Below, piece by piece: positions 9,014 to 19,269 of a stretch of DNA of 64,000 nt. The position numbers and the translations under genes were made by a program. The notes beneath the pieces were generated by a model. The model did not search any database. It was not told where the DNA came from and worked only from the letters and a program-made list of their open reading frames with translations. Source of the stretch: Bifidobacterium callimiconis (lineage in GTDB: Bacteria; Actinomycetota; Actinomycetes; Actinomycetales; Bifidobacteriaceae); assembly GCF_003952005.1 (NCBI RefSeq), contig NZ_QXGJ01000011.1:24971-88970 (forward strand), given 5' to 3'. Within the stretch, counting starts at the first letter, position 1. Every line of letters begins with the position of its first letter.

Positions 9014-10054
9014 ATGCCGAAGAAGGTGACGTTGCATGACGTGGCGAACGCGGCGAATGTGTCGGTGGCCACGGTGTCGAAGGCGCTCAACGGCACGGGA
9101 CGCATATCGGCGGCCACACGGCGACAGGTGGTCGCGACCGCGCAACGGCTCGGCTATCACAAATCCACCGCTGATACGCACAGGCGTTCCGGCCTGGTCG
9201 GTCTGATCACGTCGGACTACAACGGACGGTTCTCGCTGCCGCTGCTCACCGGTGCGGAGAGCACGCTCGGCGCATCAAATCACGCGGCGCTGCTGATGAG
9301 TTCGCACGGTCGGGCCGATCTGGAACGCAATCACATCGATCAGCTGGCGGCGCGCGGCGTGGACGGGCTGATCGTGGTGGGTGACACGACGAATCCACGG
9401 CCACCGCTCAAACCGTCGACCACCATGGGACTGCCCGTCGTGTACACGTACGATCCGTCGACCGATCCGAACGACTGCAGCATCATCTGCGACAACGTGG
9501 GGGCGGGCGCGCAGGCCATAGAATATCTGCTCTCGCTCGGCCGACGTTACATCGCGGTGATCGGCGGATCCGAGGATTTCCAAGCGGCGAAGGATCGCGC
9601 GCGAGGAGCACAACGCACGTTCACGCTCTACGATTTCCACCCCGTGGAAGTGCTGTTCGACATGTGGAGCGAGGAATGGGGCGAGCGATCCGCGCGGATA
9701 CTGCTTGATCGGCATCCGCATCTGGACGGCATCTACTGTCTGAGCGACGAGATCGCGCGTGGCGCGGTGCGCGGACTGCTGGCCGCGGGGAAACGCATAC
9801 CGCAGGACGTGGCGGTGATCGGGCACGACAATTGGTTCGTGTTCTGCTCGAACTCGCATCCCACGCTCACCACGTTCGACAACAACATTCCGTTGATCGG
9901 CAAGATGGCCGCAACGTATCTGATCGACGCGATCAACGGACGGCCGCACCGTGGCGTCTTTGCCGTGGAGTGCCCGATGATCGTGCGCGAATCCACCGAT
10001 CCGATGCGCCGCACCGCACTCGACAATTCCGACCGCATATTCCGCAAGCGCTAG
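9014..10054 (+). CDS. LacI-family transcriptional regulator of the GH127 locus
   Basis: 346 residues. The N-terminal helix-turn-helix is LHDVANAANVSVATVSKALN (about residues 7-26), followed by the hinge and a periplasmic-binding-protein-like sensor domain (about 60-335; VGLITSDYNGRFSLPLL, GVDGLIVVGD, VIGGSEDF, AVIGHDNWF). Such proteins repress sugar genes until a sugar binds. It is transcribed divergently from the GH127 gene and probably controls it. The ATG follows GGAAAGAGG. Confidence 0.9.
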   Translation: MPKKVTLHDVANAANVSVATVSKALNGTGRISAATRRQVVATAQRLGYHKSTADTHRRSGLVGLITSDYNGRFSLPLLTGAESTLGASNHAALLMSSHGRADLERNHIDQLAARGVDGLIVVGDTTNPRPPLKPSTTMGLPVVYTYDPSTDPNDCSIICDNVGAGAQAIEYLLSLGRRYIAVIGGSEDFQAAKDRARGAQRTFTLYDFHPVEVLFDMWSEEWGERSARILLDRHPHLDGIYCLSDEIARGAVRGLLAAGKRIPQDVAVIGHDNWFVFCSNSHPTLTTFDNNIPLIGKMAATYLIDAINGRPHRGVFAVECPMIVRESTDPMRRTALDNSDRIFRKR

Positions 10055-10109
10055 CTGGTCCGATCATGCCGATTTCGGCTTGGCGCCGTCCGTGCGGGTA
10101 CGTAGGTGG

Positions 10110-10296
10110 GTTTGGTAGTCCGAACGTGACATTCCGTACCGAACTTGGGAGTCGAAACGTGACATTTCCCAACTTGGTAGTCGAAACGCGACGTTTTGGA
10201 GAAGTGTTATCCCTCACAATGTCGCGTTCGGACTACCAAGTTCGCTCCGACTACCAAAAATGTTGCGATAGTCCATGTTCATTCCGACTACCAAAT
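10110..10296. repeat. Family C inverted array, copy 2
   Basis: Three forward units (TTTGGTAGTCCGAACGTGAC, then two TTGG(T/G)AGTCGAAACG units), a centre with TGTTATCCCTCACAATG (10207-10224 region), and inverted units CGTTCGGACTACCAA, TCCGACTACCAA and TTCCGACTACCAA. The segment ATGTTGCGATAGTCCATGTT is again between the last two. Same layout as 4712-4867. It sits between the LacI gene and fic. Confidence 0.8.
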
Positions 10297-10348
10297 CCGG
10301 TCACCGAGTCTCACCGCGTCTTACCTCGTTCTCGATCGCAACGCGGAA

Positions 10349-10444
10349 TTTTCTGCACCATTTTCTGCATCATCACCGCTTTTCTGCATCATATTCGTAC
10401 GATATGATGCAGAAAACCACCCCATGAGGCAGAAAAGCAGAAAA
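10349..10444. promoter_or_regulatory. TTTTCTGCA direct and inverted repeats upstream of fic
   Basis: TTTTCTGCA occurs at 10349, 10361 and 10380. The last copy forms a 15-bp inverted pair with 10402-10416 (arms TTTTCTGCATCATAT) around a 7-base centre. Two further GCAGAAAA units follow at 10429-10444. The array ends 14 bp before the fic start codon, so it is a strong candidate operator for autoregulation or for a partner repressor. Confidence 0.65.
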
Positions 10445-10457
10445 GGCGAGGCGCCAA

Positions 10458-11549
10458 ATGAAGGAATTCGATTACATACAAGCGGCAACGACGTTGCTCA
10501 CCCCGCAAACCACAAGTCTTCTCACGGCGATCCATGAGGCGAAGGGCCGGCAAAGCGTAACGGCGGCCATACGCCCAGACGTATTGGATACGCTGACCAC
10601 CGTCGCGCGAATTCAAAGTACCGACGCGTCCAATCGCATCGAGGGCATCTCCACCAGCGACAAACGACTCGGCGAACTCGTCATGGAAAAGGTCACACCG
10701 CGTAATCGCGCCGAGGAGGAGATCGCCGGATACCGCGACGTACTCGCCACCATCCACGAGAGTCACGACTATATTCCATTGACTCCAAGCGTGATTCTGC
10801 AGTTGCATCGCGACCTGTTCCGGCATACCGCGCCGACGTTCGGCGGCCATTTTAAAGACGGTGACAACGTCATCGTCGAACGCGACGCCAATGGCAACCG
10901 TACGATCCGTTTCGCTCCACCGAACGCACTCATCACGCCGGAATTGGTGGATCGCGCCTGCACCGCCTATGCGGAGGCGCTGCATGAAGGGCATACGGAT
11001 CCGCTGCTCGCAATCGCCATGTTCATATTCGACTTCACCTGCATCCATCCGTTCAACGACGGCAACGGACGGATGAGTCGTTTGCTCACACTGCTACTGC
11101 TCTATCGCAGCGGCTATATGGTCGGCAAATACATCAGTCTCGAGCATCTCATCGAGCAGTCCAAAGACACCTACTATGAGGCACTGGCGGCCAGTACCCG
11201 CGGATGGAACGACAACGACAACGATTACGCTCCATTCGTCAACTACCTGCTTGGCGTGATTCTCCGAGCATGCAAGGAATTCGACGAACGCGTCGGCACG
11301 CTGCTCAACGGTGCGAGCAATGGTCATGGAAACGGAACGCCTACCCGCACGGGAACGCCAACGAAGGAACAGCGAATCGCCGCCCTACTCGATCGCACAT
11401 TGTCTCCGATATCGAAGGCCGACATCCGTACGCAACTGCCCGATATCAGCGTCTCCACCATCGAGCGCACACTCAAATCGCTGCTCGACGCAGGTGAGAT
11501 TCTGAAAATCGGCGCCGGACGCAATACGAGGTACGTCAGAAAACGATAA
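10458..11549 (+). CDS. Fic-domain protein (probable AMP transferase) with N-terminal inhibitory motif
   Basis: 363 residues. The Fic catalytic motif HPFNDGNGR is at 197-205. The N-terminal inhibitory helix motif (S/T)xxxE(G/N) appears in STDASNRIEG at 54-63 (Glu62), so this is an autoinhibited class II enzyme. The C-terminal part (about 300-363) resembles a winged helix (KADIRTQLPDISVSTIERTL) and may bind DNA. Fic proteins modify target proteins with AMP from ATP. No antitoxin gene is adjacent. An inverted-repeat array lies directly upstream, which fits autoregulation through the C-terminal domain. The ATG follows AAGGCGAGGCG. Confidence 0.88.
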   Translation: MKEFDYIQAATTLLTPQTTSLLTAIHEAKGRQSVTAAIRPDVLDTLTTVARIQSTDASNRIEGISTSDKRLGELVMEKVTPRNRAEEEIAGYRDVLATIHESHDYIPLTPSVILQLHRDLFRHTAPTFGGHFKDGDNVIVERDANGNRTIRFAPPNALITPELVDRACTAYAEALHEGHTDPLLAIAMFIFDFTCIHPFNDGNGRMSRLLTLLLLYRSGYMVGKYISLEHLIEQSKDTYYEALAASTRGWNDNDNDYAPFVNYLLGVILRACKEFDERVGTLLNGASNGHGNGTPTRTGTPTKEQRIAALLDRTLSPISKADIRTQLPDISVSTIERTLKSLLDAGEILKIGAGRNTRYVRKR

Positions 11550-11598
11550 TCGGAATGAGCATCTCAGAATCCCGTCGTTAATAGTTCACCCAGAAAAT

Positions 11599-11638
11599 AA
11601 AAGGCTCTTCGCGATCGATGGGGATCGTGAAGAGCCTT
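11599..11638 (-). terminator. Intrinsic terminator of the heat-shock operon
   Basis: A 16-bp near-perfect stem (AAGGCTCTTCRCGATC with its complement) with a short loop. On the minus strand it is followed by TTTATT. It lies 22 bp after the hspR stop. Confidence 0.8.
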
Positions 11639-11659
11639 GGAATGCGCGGAAAACGTTGA

Positions 11660-12154
11660 TCAGCGAGCGGTGATCTGGAGTACCGTGCGACGGTAGGGTG
11701 CGGCGGAACGACGTACGCGCTGCACTTCGATGACCTCGCCGTCGGCGGCGGCCTCGAACACCACGTTGCCTTCCATACGACGACGCAGCTGACGGTTCTG
11801 GCGCTTGAGCTGACGGTTCTCCTCCATCAGCTGCAGGATGCGCGTGATGCCGGCCAGATTGATCGATTCCTCCTGGCTCATGCGCTGGGCCTGTGCCAGA
11901 CGGTCGATGTCGCGCAGACAGTAGCGGCGAGCGCCACCCGGCGTGCGCTGCGGCACGATCAGTCCCAGACGATCGTACTGACGCAGCGTCTGCGGATGGA
12001 TGTCGGCCAGTTCCGCGGCGCGACCGACGCTGAAAATCGGAAAGTCGGCGTTGAGCCCGATCTGATCGACGGTGTCGAGGCTCACTCGGCCAAGTACCAA
12101 CGCCTGAGCGCACATCGTGTATGCCTGACGAATCTTCGGCGTGATCTTAGCCAT
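11660..12154 (-). CDS. hspR: HspR, MerR-type repressor of the heat-shock operon
   Basis: 164 residues. The MerR-type DNA-binding domain is at about residues 40-85 (FSVGRAAELADIHPQTLRQY then DRLGLIVPQRTPGGARRY). A coiled-coil-like region follows (MEENRQLKRQNRQLRRRM). HspR represses dnaK operons by binding HAIR sites, usually with DnaK as co-repressor. It is the last gene after dnaK, grpE and dnaJ, as in other actinobacteria. The start at 12154 is preceded by AAGAAGGTG. Confidence 0.92.
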   Translation of the reverse strand: MAKITPKIRQAYTMCAQALVLGRVSLDTVDQIGLNADFPIFSVGRAAELADIHPQTLRQYDRLGLIVPQRTPGGARRYCLRDIDRLAQAQRMSQEESINLAGITRILQLMEENRQLKRQNRQLRRRMEGNVVFEAAADGEVIEVQRVRRSAAPYRRTVLQITAR

Positions 12155-12170
12155 GGTTCACCTTCTTTCC

Positions 12171-12440
12171 GAAATGTTGCGATAGTCCATGTGTTGGGTG
12201 GGGGGACTTGGGCCTTGCGGGTGGGCATCCCTCCCCTCAGTCCGCGTTGCGGACAGCTCCCCTCCTCAGGAGGGGAGCCCGAGGAGTTTGGGCTCACCTC
12301 CGGGGAGGCTGAGTCCGTGAAGTAAACGCCAGAGGCGTTTATAGGACTCAGGCGAGCCGACAGGCGAGCCAGATATCGCGGCCAAAGGCCGTCCATTCTT
12401 GCAGGACGAGCTGGCGGCGCAGCCGACTGAGGGGAGGGAG
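12171..12440. repeat. Intergenic repeat cluster: orphan family C segment, family B palindrome and composite element copy 1
   Basis: 12171-12192 holds an orphan ATGTTGCGATAGTCCATGT segment, as in the family C arrays. 12229-12280 is a family B palindrome. 12299-12438 is a composite element with three stems: CTGAGTCC with GGACTCAG (12309-12316 and 12344-12351, enclosing AAACGCC-AGA-GGCGTTT), CGGCC-AAA-GGCCG, and the conserved CTTGCAGGACGAGCTG. Copies are at 36592-36738 and 49067-49205. It fills the gap between dnaJ and hspR. Confidence 0.8.
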
Positions 12441-12538
12441 ACACAGCGAAAGCCTCTGCTTCCTCCGCAAGCCTTAGAGGCCACCGCCTCATCTCGGCAC
12501 AGAGGTCAAGACCCCATTCGCTCCCCTACCGAACCGGC

Positions 12539-13564
12539 TCACTCGCCGGAGCGGGAGGCGGCCACCTTGGCGTTGAAGTCCTCGCTGAGGTTGTCGAAGT
12601 CCTTGAGGGCCTTCTTCTGGCGCAGGCCAAGCGAGCCGGGCACCTGAATCATGATCCGGCCGATCAGATCGCCGTTGCCCTTCGGGCTGGCCACGCCCTT
12701 GCCCTTGAGCCGAACTTCGGCACCGCTGGACGAACCGGACGGCACCTTGAACGTCACCACGTCGCCGTCGATGTCGCGCGCGGAGACCTTGCCTCCAAGC
12801 GCGGCCTCGGAGATCGTGACCGGCAGGTCCATCACCACGTCGCGCCCACGCATGGAGAACGTGTCGTCGGACTTCACGTGCACGGTGAGGTACAGATCGC
12901 CATGCGATCCGCCGTTCAGTCCGGCATGACCCTTGCCGGCCAGACGGATCTTCTGCCCGTCCTTCACACCGGCGGGGATGTGCGTCTTGAACTTGCTGCC
13001 GTCCATGCTCAGCGACACGGTCGCGCCCTTCACGGCCTGACGCATCGTCAGCGTGATCTTGGAGTTGCGGTCCCTGCCGCGTTCCGGCTTCGGCGGCTCC
13101 TCGTAGGAGTATCCGCCGGCGCCGTAGCCGCCGGCACGCTGGCCGGCCGCGCCACCGAACGCGGAGAAGATGTCGTTGAGGTCCGGGCCGCCCTGGCCGC
13201 CCGTGGAGAAGCGGATGCGCGAGCCGCCGGGGCCGCCGGCGCCCGCACCGAACATCGAACCGAAGATGTCGGAGAATCCGCTGGCGTCGAAACCGCCCTG
13301 ACCGGAGCCGCCTGCGAAGCGGGCCCCGCCCATGCCGAACTGGCGGATCGCATCGTACTTCTGACGCTGATCCTTGTTGCTCAGCACGTCGTACGCCTCG
13401 GAGATGTCCTTGAACTTCTCCTCGGCCTCCTTGGTCTTGTTCAGATCGGGATGGTATTTGCGGGCGAGCTTACGGTAGGCCTTGGTGATCTCTTCGGCCG
13501 AAGCGTCTTTGGAGACACCGAGGACTTTGTAGAAGTCTTTGTTCAGCCATTCATTCTCAGCCAT
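12539..13564 (-). CDS. dnaJ: DnaJ-family co-chaperone without zinc-finger domain
   Basis: 341 residues. A J domain (about 9-75) has HPD at 38-40, which stimulates DnaK ATPase activity. A Gly/Phe-rich region (about 76-160) follows, then two C-terminal beta domains. The CxxCxGxG zinc-finger repeats of DnaJ type I are absent, so it is a DnaJ2/CbpA-type (type II) protein. It is the third gene of the dnaK operon. The start is preceded by AAAGGAG. Confidence 0.93.
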   Translation of the reverse strand: MAENEWLNKDFYKVLGVSKDASAEEITKAYRKLARKYHPDLNKTKEAEEKFKDISEAYDVLSNKDQRQKYDAIRQFGMGGARFAGGSGQGGFDASGFSDIFGSMFGAGAGGPGGSRIRFSTGGQGGPDLNDIFSAFGGAAGQRAGGYGAGGYSYEEPPKPERGRDRNSKITLTMRQAVKGATVSLSMDGSKFKTHIPAGVKDGQKIRLAGKGHAGLNGGSHGDLYLTVHVKSDDTFSMRGRDVVMDLPVTISEAALGGKVSARDIDGDVVTFKVPSGSSSGAEVRLKGKGVASPKGNGDLIGRIMIQVPGSLGLRQKKALKDFDNLSEDFNAKVAASRSGE

Positions 13565-13615
13565 TCAGGTCTCCTTTCAAAAGTCTGTTGATTTGGTATG
13601 TTCCTACTGTTATGG

Positions 13616-13740
13616 TGCTCCCTCCTTGGGAGGGAGCTGTCGGACTTGTCCGACTGAGGGAGGGATCGGTTCCGGAATGGTTCCGAAGCCCTCCCTCAGT
13701 CACGGCTTTGCCGTGCCAGCTCCCTCCCCGGGAGGGAGCA
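13616..13740. repeat. Pair of inverted family B palindromes between dnaJ and grpE
   Basis: 13616-13662 reads GTGCTCCCTCC..GGAGGGAGCTGTC-GGACTTGTCC-GACTGAGGGAGGG. 13690-13740 is the opposite unit with hairpin CACGGCTTTGCCGTG. The pair lies inside the heat-shock operon and might lower expression of dnaJ and hspR relative to dnaK-grpE. Confidence 0.75.
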
Positions 13741-13757
13741 TGAATCCTAATGCGCGC

Positions 13758-14438
13758 TCAGTTCTGCGGGGAGACGACGACCACACGGGCGGCGCGGATC
13801 ACGCGATCGCCGATGCGATAGCCGGCCTCGACCACGGCGTCGACGGTCTCCTTCTCGGCCGCCGGGTCAGGACGGTGCAGGATCGCCTCATGCTTGGTCG
13901 GGTCGAAGTCCTCGCCCTTCACGCCGAACTTCTCGACGCCGAACTTCTCGAACGCCTTGTCGATCTTGGTCGCAACGGCCTTGAAGGAGTCGTCCATCTC
14001 GCTGTGCTCGCGGATGCGATCGATGTCGTCGAGCGCAGGCAGCAGAGCGGTCAGCACGTCGATGATGCCATGCTGGCGGAAGACGTCCTTCTCCTTGGCG
14101 GTGCGGTTGCGGTAGTTGATGAACTCCGCACGCTCGCGCTGCAGGGCCTCGAGGTAGTCGGCGGCCTCCTTCTTGGCCTTGCCGAGCGGGGTGAGGGTGT
14201 CGTCGTCGCCCTTGGAGGCATCGGCGTCCTTCTCGTCCTTGGAATCAGCCTTGGCATCGGCCTTGGGGGCGTCCTTGGAGGTCTCGGACTCTCCTTCGGT
14301 CTTAGCGTCCGCCGAATCGGCGGCCTTGTCGGAGGGAGCGTCCGAAGCGGGGGCAGAGCCGGCGGATGCCGGGTCGTTCTTCAACGACTCGGCATCCTCC
14401 ATGTCGTTCAGGTAATCGTCCTTGTTGAACTCAGACAT
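13758..14438 (-). CDS. grpE: GrpE nucleotide-exchange factor
   Basis: 226 residues. An acidic, low-complexity N terminus (about 1-85) precedes the GrpE coiled coil and beta-wing head (DYLEALQRERAEFINYRNRT, then EKFGVKGEDFDPTKHEAILH, and the C-terminal GYRIGDRVIRAARVVVVSP). GrpE drives ADP release from DnaK. Its start codon is 2 bp after the dnaK stop, so the two are co-translated. Confidence 0.95.
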   Translation of the reverse strand: MSEFNKDDYLNDMEDAESLKNDPASAGSAPASDAPSDKAADSADAKTEGESETSKDAPKADAKADSKDEKDADASKGDDDTLTPLGKAKKEAADYLEALQRERAEFINYRNRTAKEKDVFRQHGIIDVLTALLPALDDIDRIREHSEMDDSFKAVATKIDKAFEKFGVEKFGVKGEDFDPTKHEAILHRPDPAAEKETVDAVVEAGYRIGDRVIRAARVVVVSPQN

Positions 14439-14440
14439 GA

Positions 14441-16330
<1,890 letters not shown>

Positions 16331-16451
16331 AATTTCCTCCTATGGTTAGGTTTCGTTCTACGTTTATCGCTCAAGCTTCCGGCCTCGGCGACCTTCCGCG
16401 ACCGACTGCGTCGATCAACCGAAGCCCGGTAGGCTTTTTCGCTTTCCAAAA

Positions 16452-16472
16452 CTTGAGCCTACACCACTCAAC
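16452..16472. promoter_or_regulatory. HAIR operator (HspR binding site) upstream of dnaK
   Basis: CTTGAGC-N7-ACTCAAC matches the HAIR consensus CTTGAGT-N7-ACTCAAG at 12 of 14 positions. It lies upstream of dnaK, whose operon ends with hspR. Confidence 0.85.
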
Positions 16473-16566
16473 TTTAGAAGTCCAATTATTATTCCCGGAT
16501 TCTCGGGAAAAATTTTTGGGAAATGTGCTCGATTGTTTTGGAATCGCCTGCGGCGATGCTGTGTGG

Positions 16567-16740
16567 CCGCCTGCGGCGGGTCACCTCATCCGTCGGCTAG
16601 CGCCGACACCTTCCCCTCAAGGGGAAGGCAACAATACTTATGATCTTGCCCGGGAATGCTTCACTTGCAATATGCCGGCTTCCCCTTGAGGGGAAGCTGT
16701 CGAGCGAAGCGAGACTGATGAGGTGACCCGCCGCAGGCGG
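16567..16740. repeat. Large palindrome, family B variant
   Basis: Outer arms CCGCCTGCGGCGGGTCACC (about 16567-16585) and their complement (ending at 16740) enclose two family B-like units, CTCATCCGTC-hairpin-GACACCTTCCCCT and AGGGGAAGCTGTCGAGCGAAGC-GACTGATGAGG. It lies between dnaK and phoA. No gene is seen in 16331-16902. Confidence 0.75.
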
Positions 16741-16804
16741 AAAACATCGCATCGGCCGCGGGCCGATTCCATTACACTCGCCGTCCTGCACCCCGTTCCT
16801 ATAG

Positions 16805-16851
16805 AAAAACGCCCTTTCCCACGCATCGAATCAACACATGGGAGAGGGCGT
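16805..16851 (-). terminator. Intrinsic terminator downstream of phoA
   Basis: A stem ACGCCCT(C/T)TCCCA with its complement, then TTTTTCTAT on the minus strand. It is 52 bp after the phoA stop. Confidence 0.75.
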
Positions 16852-16902
16852 CGGCAAATCCGGTCGGACGATCCGATCACGGGATCGAATCAGTTGATCG
16901 GA

Positions 16903-19050
16903 TCAGGCGTTGTCGCGGGACTTGGCGAACTTGATGGCCAGACCGCCGGCCACCAGGGCCAGGGCGAGCAGGGCCACGCCGAGCACGGTGGCGCCGGTCT
17001 TGCCGAGCACGCCGTTCTGCTTCGGAGCGGTCACCTTGCCGGAGGCCACGGGCTTGCCGTTGTCGGCCGCGCCACCGTTCGGGTTCACGTCGGCCGCGCC
17101 GTTGCCTTCGGTGCCGTTCGGGCCGGCGAAGTCCTTGATCTCAACGGTCTTGCCGGACTGCTGGCCGGTCACGGTCAGCGTGTACTGGGCGTCGGAGGTG
17201 ATGAACTTGCTCAGGTCGAGCGTGGTCGTGCCGGCGGTCTTCACGCGCAGGCCGGACAGCGGGGTGCTCGCGTCGGAGGCGGAGACGACCTTGCCGTCCT
17301 TGTCCTTGAGCTCGTAGCGGAGCACGGCGTCGCCGTTGAAGCCGGCGATGTCGAACACCTGGTTCTTGTTGTCCTTGGCGGTCACGGTCGCACCGTCGGA
17401 CAGCCTGTCCTGATCGGCCTTGTCGGTGGCGAGGCCGAGCGCGTGGCCGATGGTGTAGAAGTTGTCGGTCTGATCGGTCAGGCCGTCGACGCGGGAGGCG
17501 CCGGGGCCGGAGGCGGCGATGCGCAGCTGGGTGCCGGTGTGGCTCATGTTGCCCTGGGCCTTGCTCGGATCGGCCTTGCCCTCGACGTCGTTGCTGGTGT
17601 CGGTGCCGTTGCCGTACAGGTCCTCCTCGGAGGTGCCGTAGGAGATGGTGGTCTTGGAACCGTCACGGTTCTTCAGCACGGTGCTCAGCGCGTAGATCGG
17701 CTGGGATTCCACGATCTGGCTGGTGTGCGCGTGGTCGGCGGTCACGATGACCAGGGTGTCGCTCAGGTCGATCTTGCCGAGCGCGGCGGAGATGGCCTTG
17801 TCGAGGTCGTCGGTCTCGCCGATCTGGCCGCAGGCGTTGGCGTTGTGGTCCTGCTTGTCGATCGAGGCGCCCTCGACCTGCAGGAAGTAGCCGTTGTCCT
17901 TGCCGTTCTTGTTGTTCTGCAGCAGGTCGATCGCCTTGCTGGTGAAGTCGGCCAGGGAGGCGCCCTTCTTGCCGAGCCACTTGTCGTTCACGGTGCACTC
18001 GGTGGGGTTGGCGTCCTTGGCGGGATCCTGCTTGGTGGCCACGGACGGGTTGAACTGGGTGGGCAGGTTGCCGTCGCCGAGCAGGGCGAGGACCGGCTTG
18101 TCCTGGTTGGCTTCGCCGAGGTTCTTGAAGCCGTCCACGTCACCGGACTTCACGGTCTGGAAGCCCTGATCAGCGGCGTCCTGCCACAGGGTCTTGCCGG
18201 ACTGGTCCAGCTGGTTGAAGTACTTGGCGCCACCGCCGATGGTCACGTCGGCGCGGGTGTCGATCAGCTGCTCGGAGATGGAGCCGATGCCGCCATTGGC
18301 CTTGAGCTGGTTGGAAAGGCAGCTGCCGATGCCGGCCGCCTCGGCGTCCTTGAGGTCCACCACGCCGTCGCCGTTCTTGTCAGTGCCGTCCCACTTGCCC
18401 TGCGGGCCGTAGCAGGCGCGCTCGGAGGAGTGGGATTCCAGCACGGCCGGGGTGGCGTCCTGGATCTCGGCGGTGGTCACGTTGCCGGTGGCCTTACCGG
18501 CGGCCTTGGCGAGCTCGATCAGGTTGAGCTGCGGGTTGCCCTCGACGTCCACGTCCACGGCGTTGTTGTAGGTCTTGGTGCCGGTGGCCCAGCCGGAGCC
18601 GGAGGCGGAGGAGTCGGTCACGGGGGTGATCACGCCGGCGGTCTTGCTGCCGGTGAGCTTGCCGCTCTTGTCCTTGGCCATCAGCGAATCGTTGGAGTTG
18701 TTGCCCAGCGAGAACGTGGTGTACTGGCCGGTGCCGGTCTCCACGCCCTTGTTCAGGTTCGGCTGGCCGATCTTGTCGAGTCCGTCGAAGCTGCCGTTCA
18801 CACCGTGCAGGTAGTTGCGGGCCACGGTGATCTCGGAGTCGCCCATGCCGTCGCCGATGAACAGGATGACGTTCTTGGCCGTGGCGTTGCCGTAGACGCC
18901 GGCGATGCGCTGCGCGGCGCCGTGCTCCTTGAGCTGCTCGACGCCCTGCCCGTCGGCCGCGTTGGCCAGACCGGCGAAGCCGAACAGCGTGGCCGACGCG
19001 ATGAGCGCGGCGACCGTCCCCTTCAAAGCTTTGCGAGTGTTCACTTCCAT
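16903..19050 (-). CDS. phoA: Secreted, C-terminally anchored alkaline phosphatase
   Basis: About 715 residues. There is an N-terminal signal peptide (basic MEVNTRKALKG, then a hydrophobic core ending in LANAADG). Metal and active-site motifs are FIGDGMGDSE (about 64-73), VTDSSASGSGWATG with the likely nucleophile Ser147, and TADHAHTSQ. It hydrolyses phosphomonoesters outside the cell. The C terminus has LGKTG, a hydrophobic stretch and KFAKSRDNA. This looks like a sortase-type anchor with a non-standard motif, or a simple membrane anchor. The ATG at 19050 is only 2 bases from GAGG; a GTG at 19044 has better spacing and may be the true start. Confidence 0.9.
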   Translation of the reverse strand: MEVNTRKALKGTVAALIASATLFGFAGLANAADGQGVEQLKEHGAAQRIAGVYGNATAKNVILFIGDGMGDSEITVARNYLHGVNGSFDGLDKIGQPNLNKGVETGTGQYTTFSLGNNSNDSLMAKDKSGKLTGSKTAGVITPVTDSSASGSGWATGTKTYNNAVDVDVEGNPQLNLIELAKAAGKATGNVTTAEIQDATPAVLESHSSERACYGPQGKWDGTDKNGDGVVDLKDAEAAGIGSCLSNQLKANGGIGSISEQLIDTRADVTIGGGAKYFNQLDQSGKTLWQDAADQGFQTVKSGDVDGFKNLGEANQDKPVLALLGDGNLPTQFNPSVATKQDPAKDANPTECTVNDKWLGKKGASLADFTSKAIDLLQNNKNGKDNGYFLQVEGASIDKQDHNANACGQIGETDDLDKAISAALGKIDLSDTLVIVTADHAHTSQIVESQPIYALSTVLKNRDGSKTTISYGTSEEDLYGNGTDTSNDVEGKADPSKAQGNMSHTGTQLRIAASGPGASRVDGLTDQTDNFYTIGHALGLATDKADQDRLSDGATVTAKDNKNQVFDIAGFNGDAVLRYELKDKDGKVVSASDASTPLSGLRVKTAGTTTLDLSKFITSDAQYTLTVTGQQSGKTVEIKDFAGPNGTEGNGAADVNPNGGAADNGKPVASGKVTAPKQNGVLGKTGATVLGVALLALALVAGGLAIKFAKSRDNA

Positions 19051-19269
19051 ACCTCAATTCCGTCTTCATACGACGGATCGCGTATGCCGTTCATCGTGAT
19101 GTCCAACCTTGCCATCACCTGACCCACGCAACCGCCGAGGGAATGCTCCCTAGTGCGCGAGGGTAGGCCCGTCATTCGTCCGCAAGGCATCCCTCGGGCA
19201 ACCACTACATGAACTTCGGCAACGGACGGTGAACGCCCGCCGAACACTTCACCAAGTACTAACCGGGCA

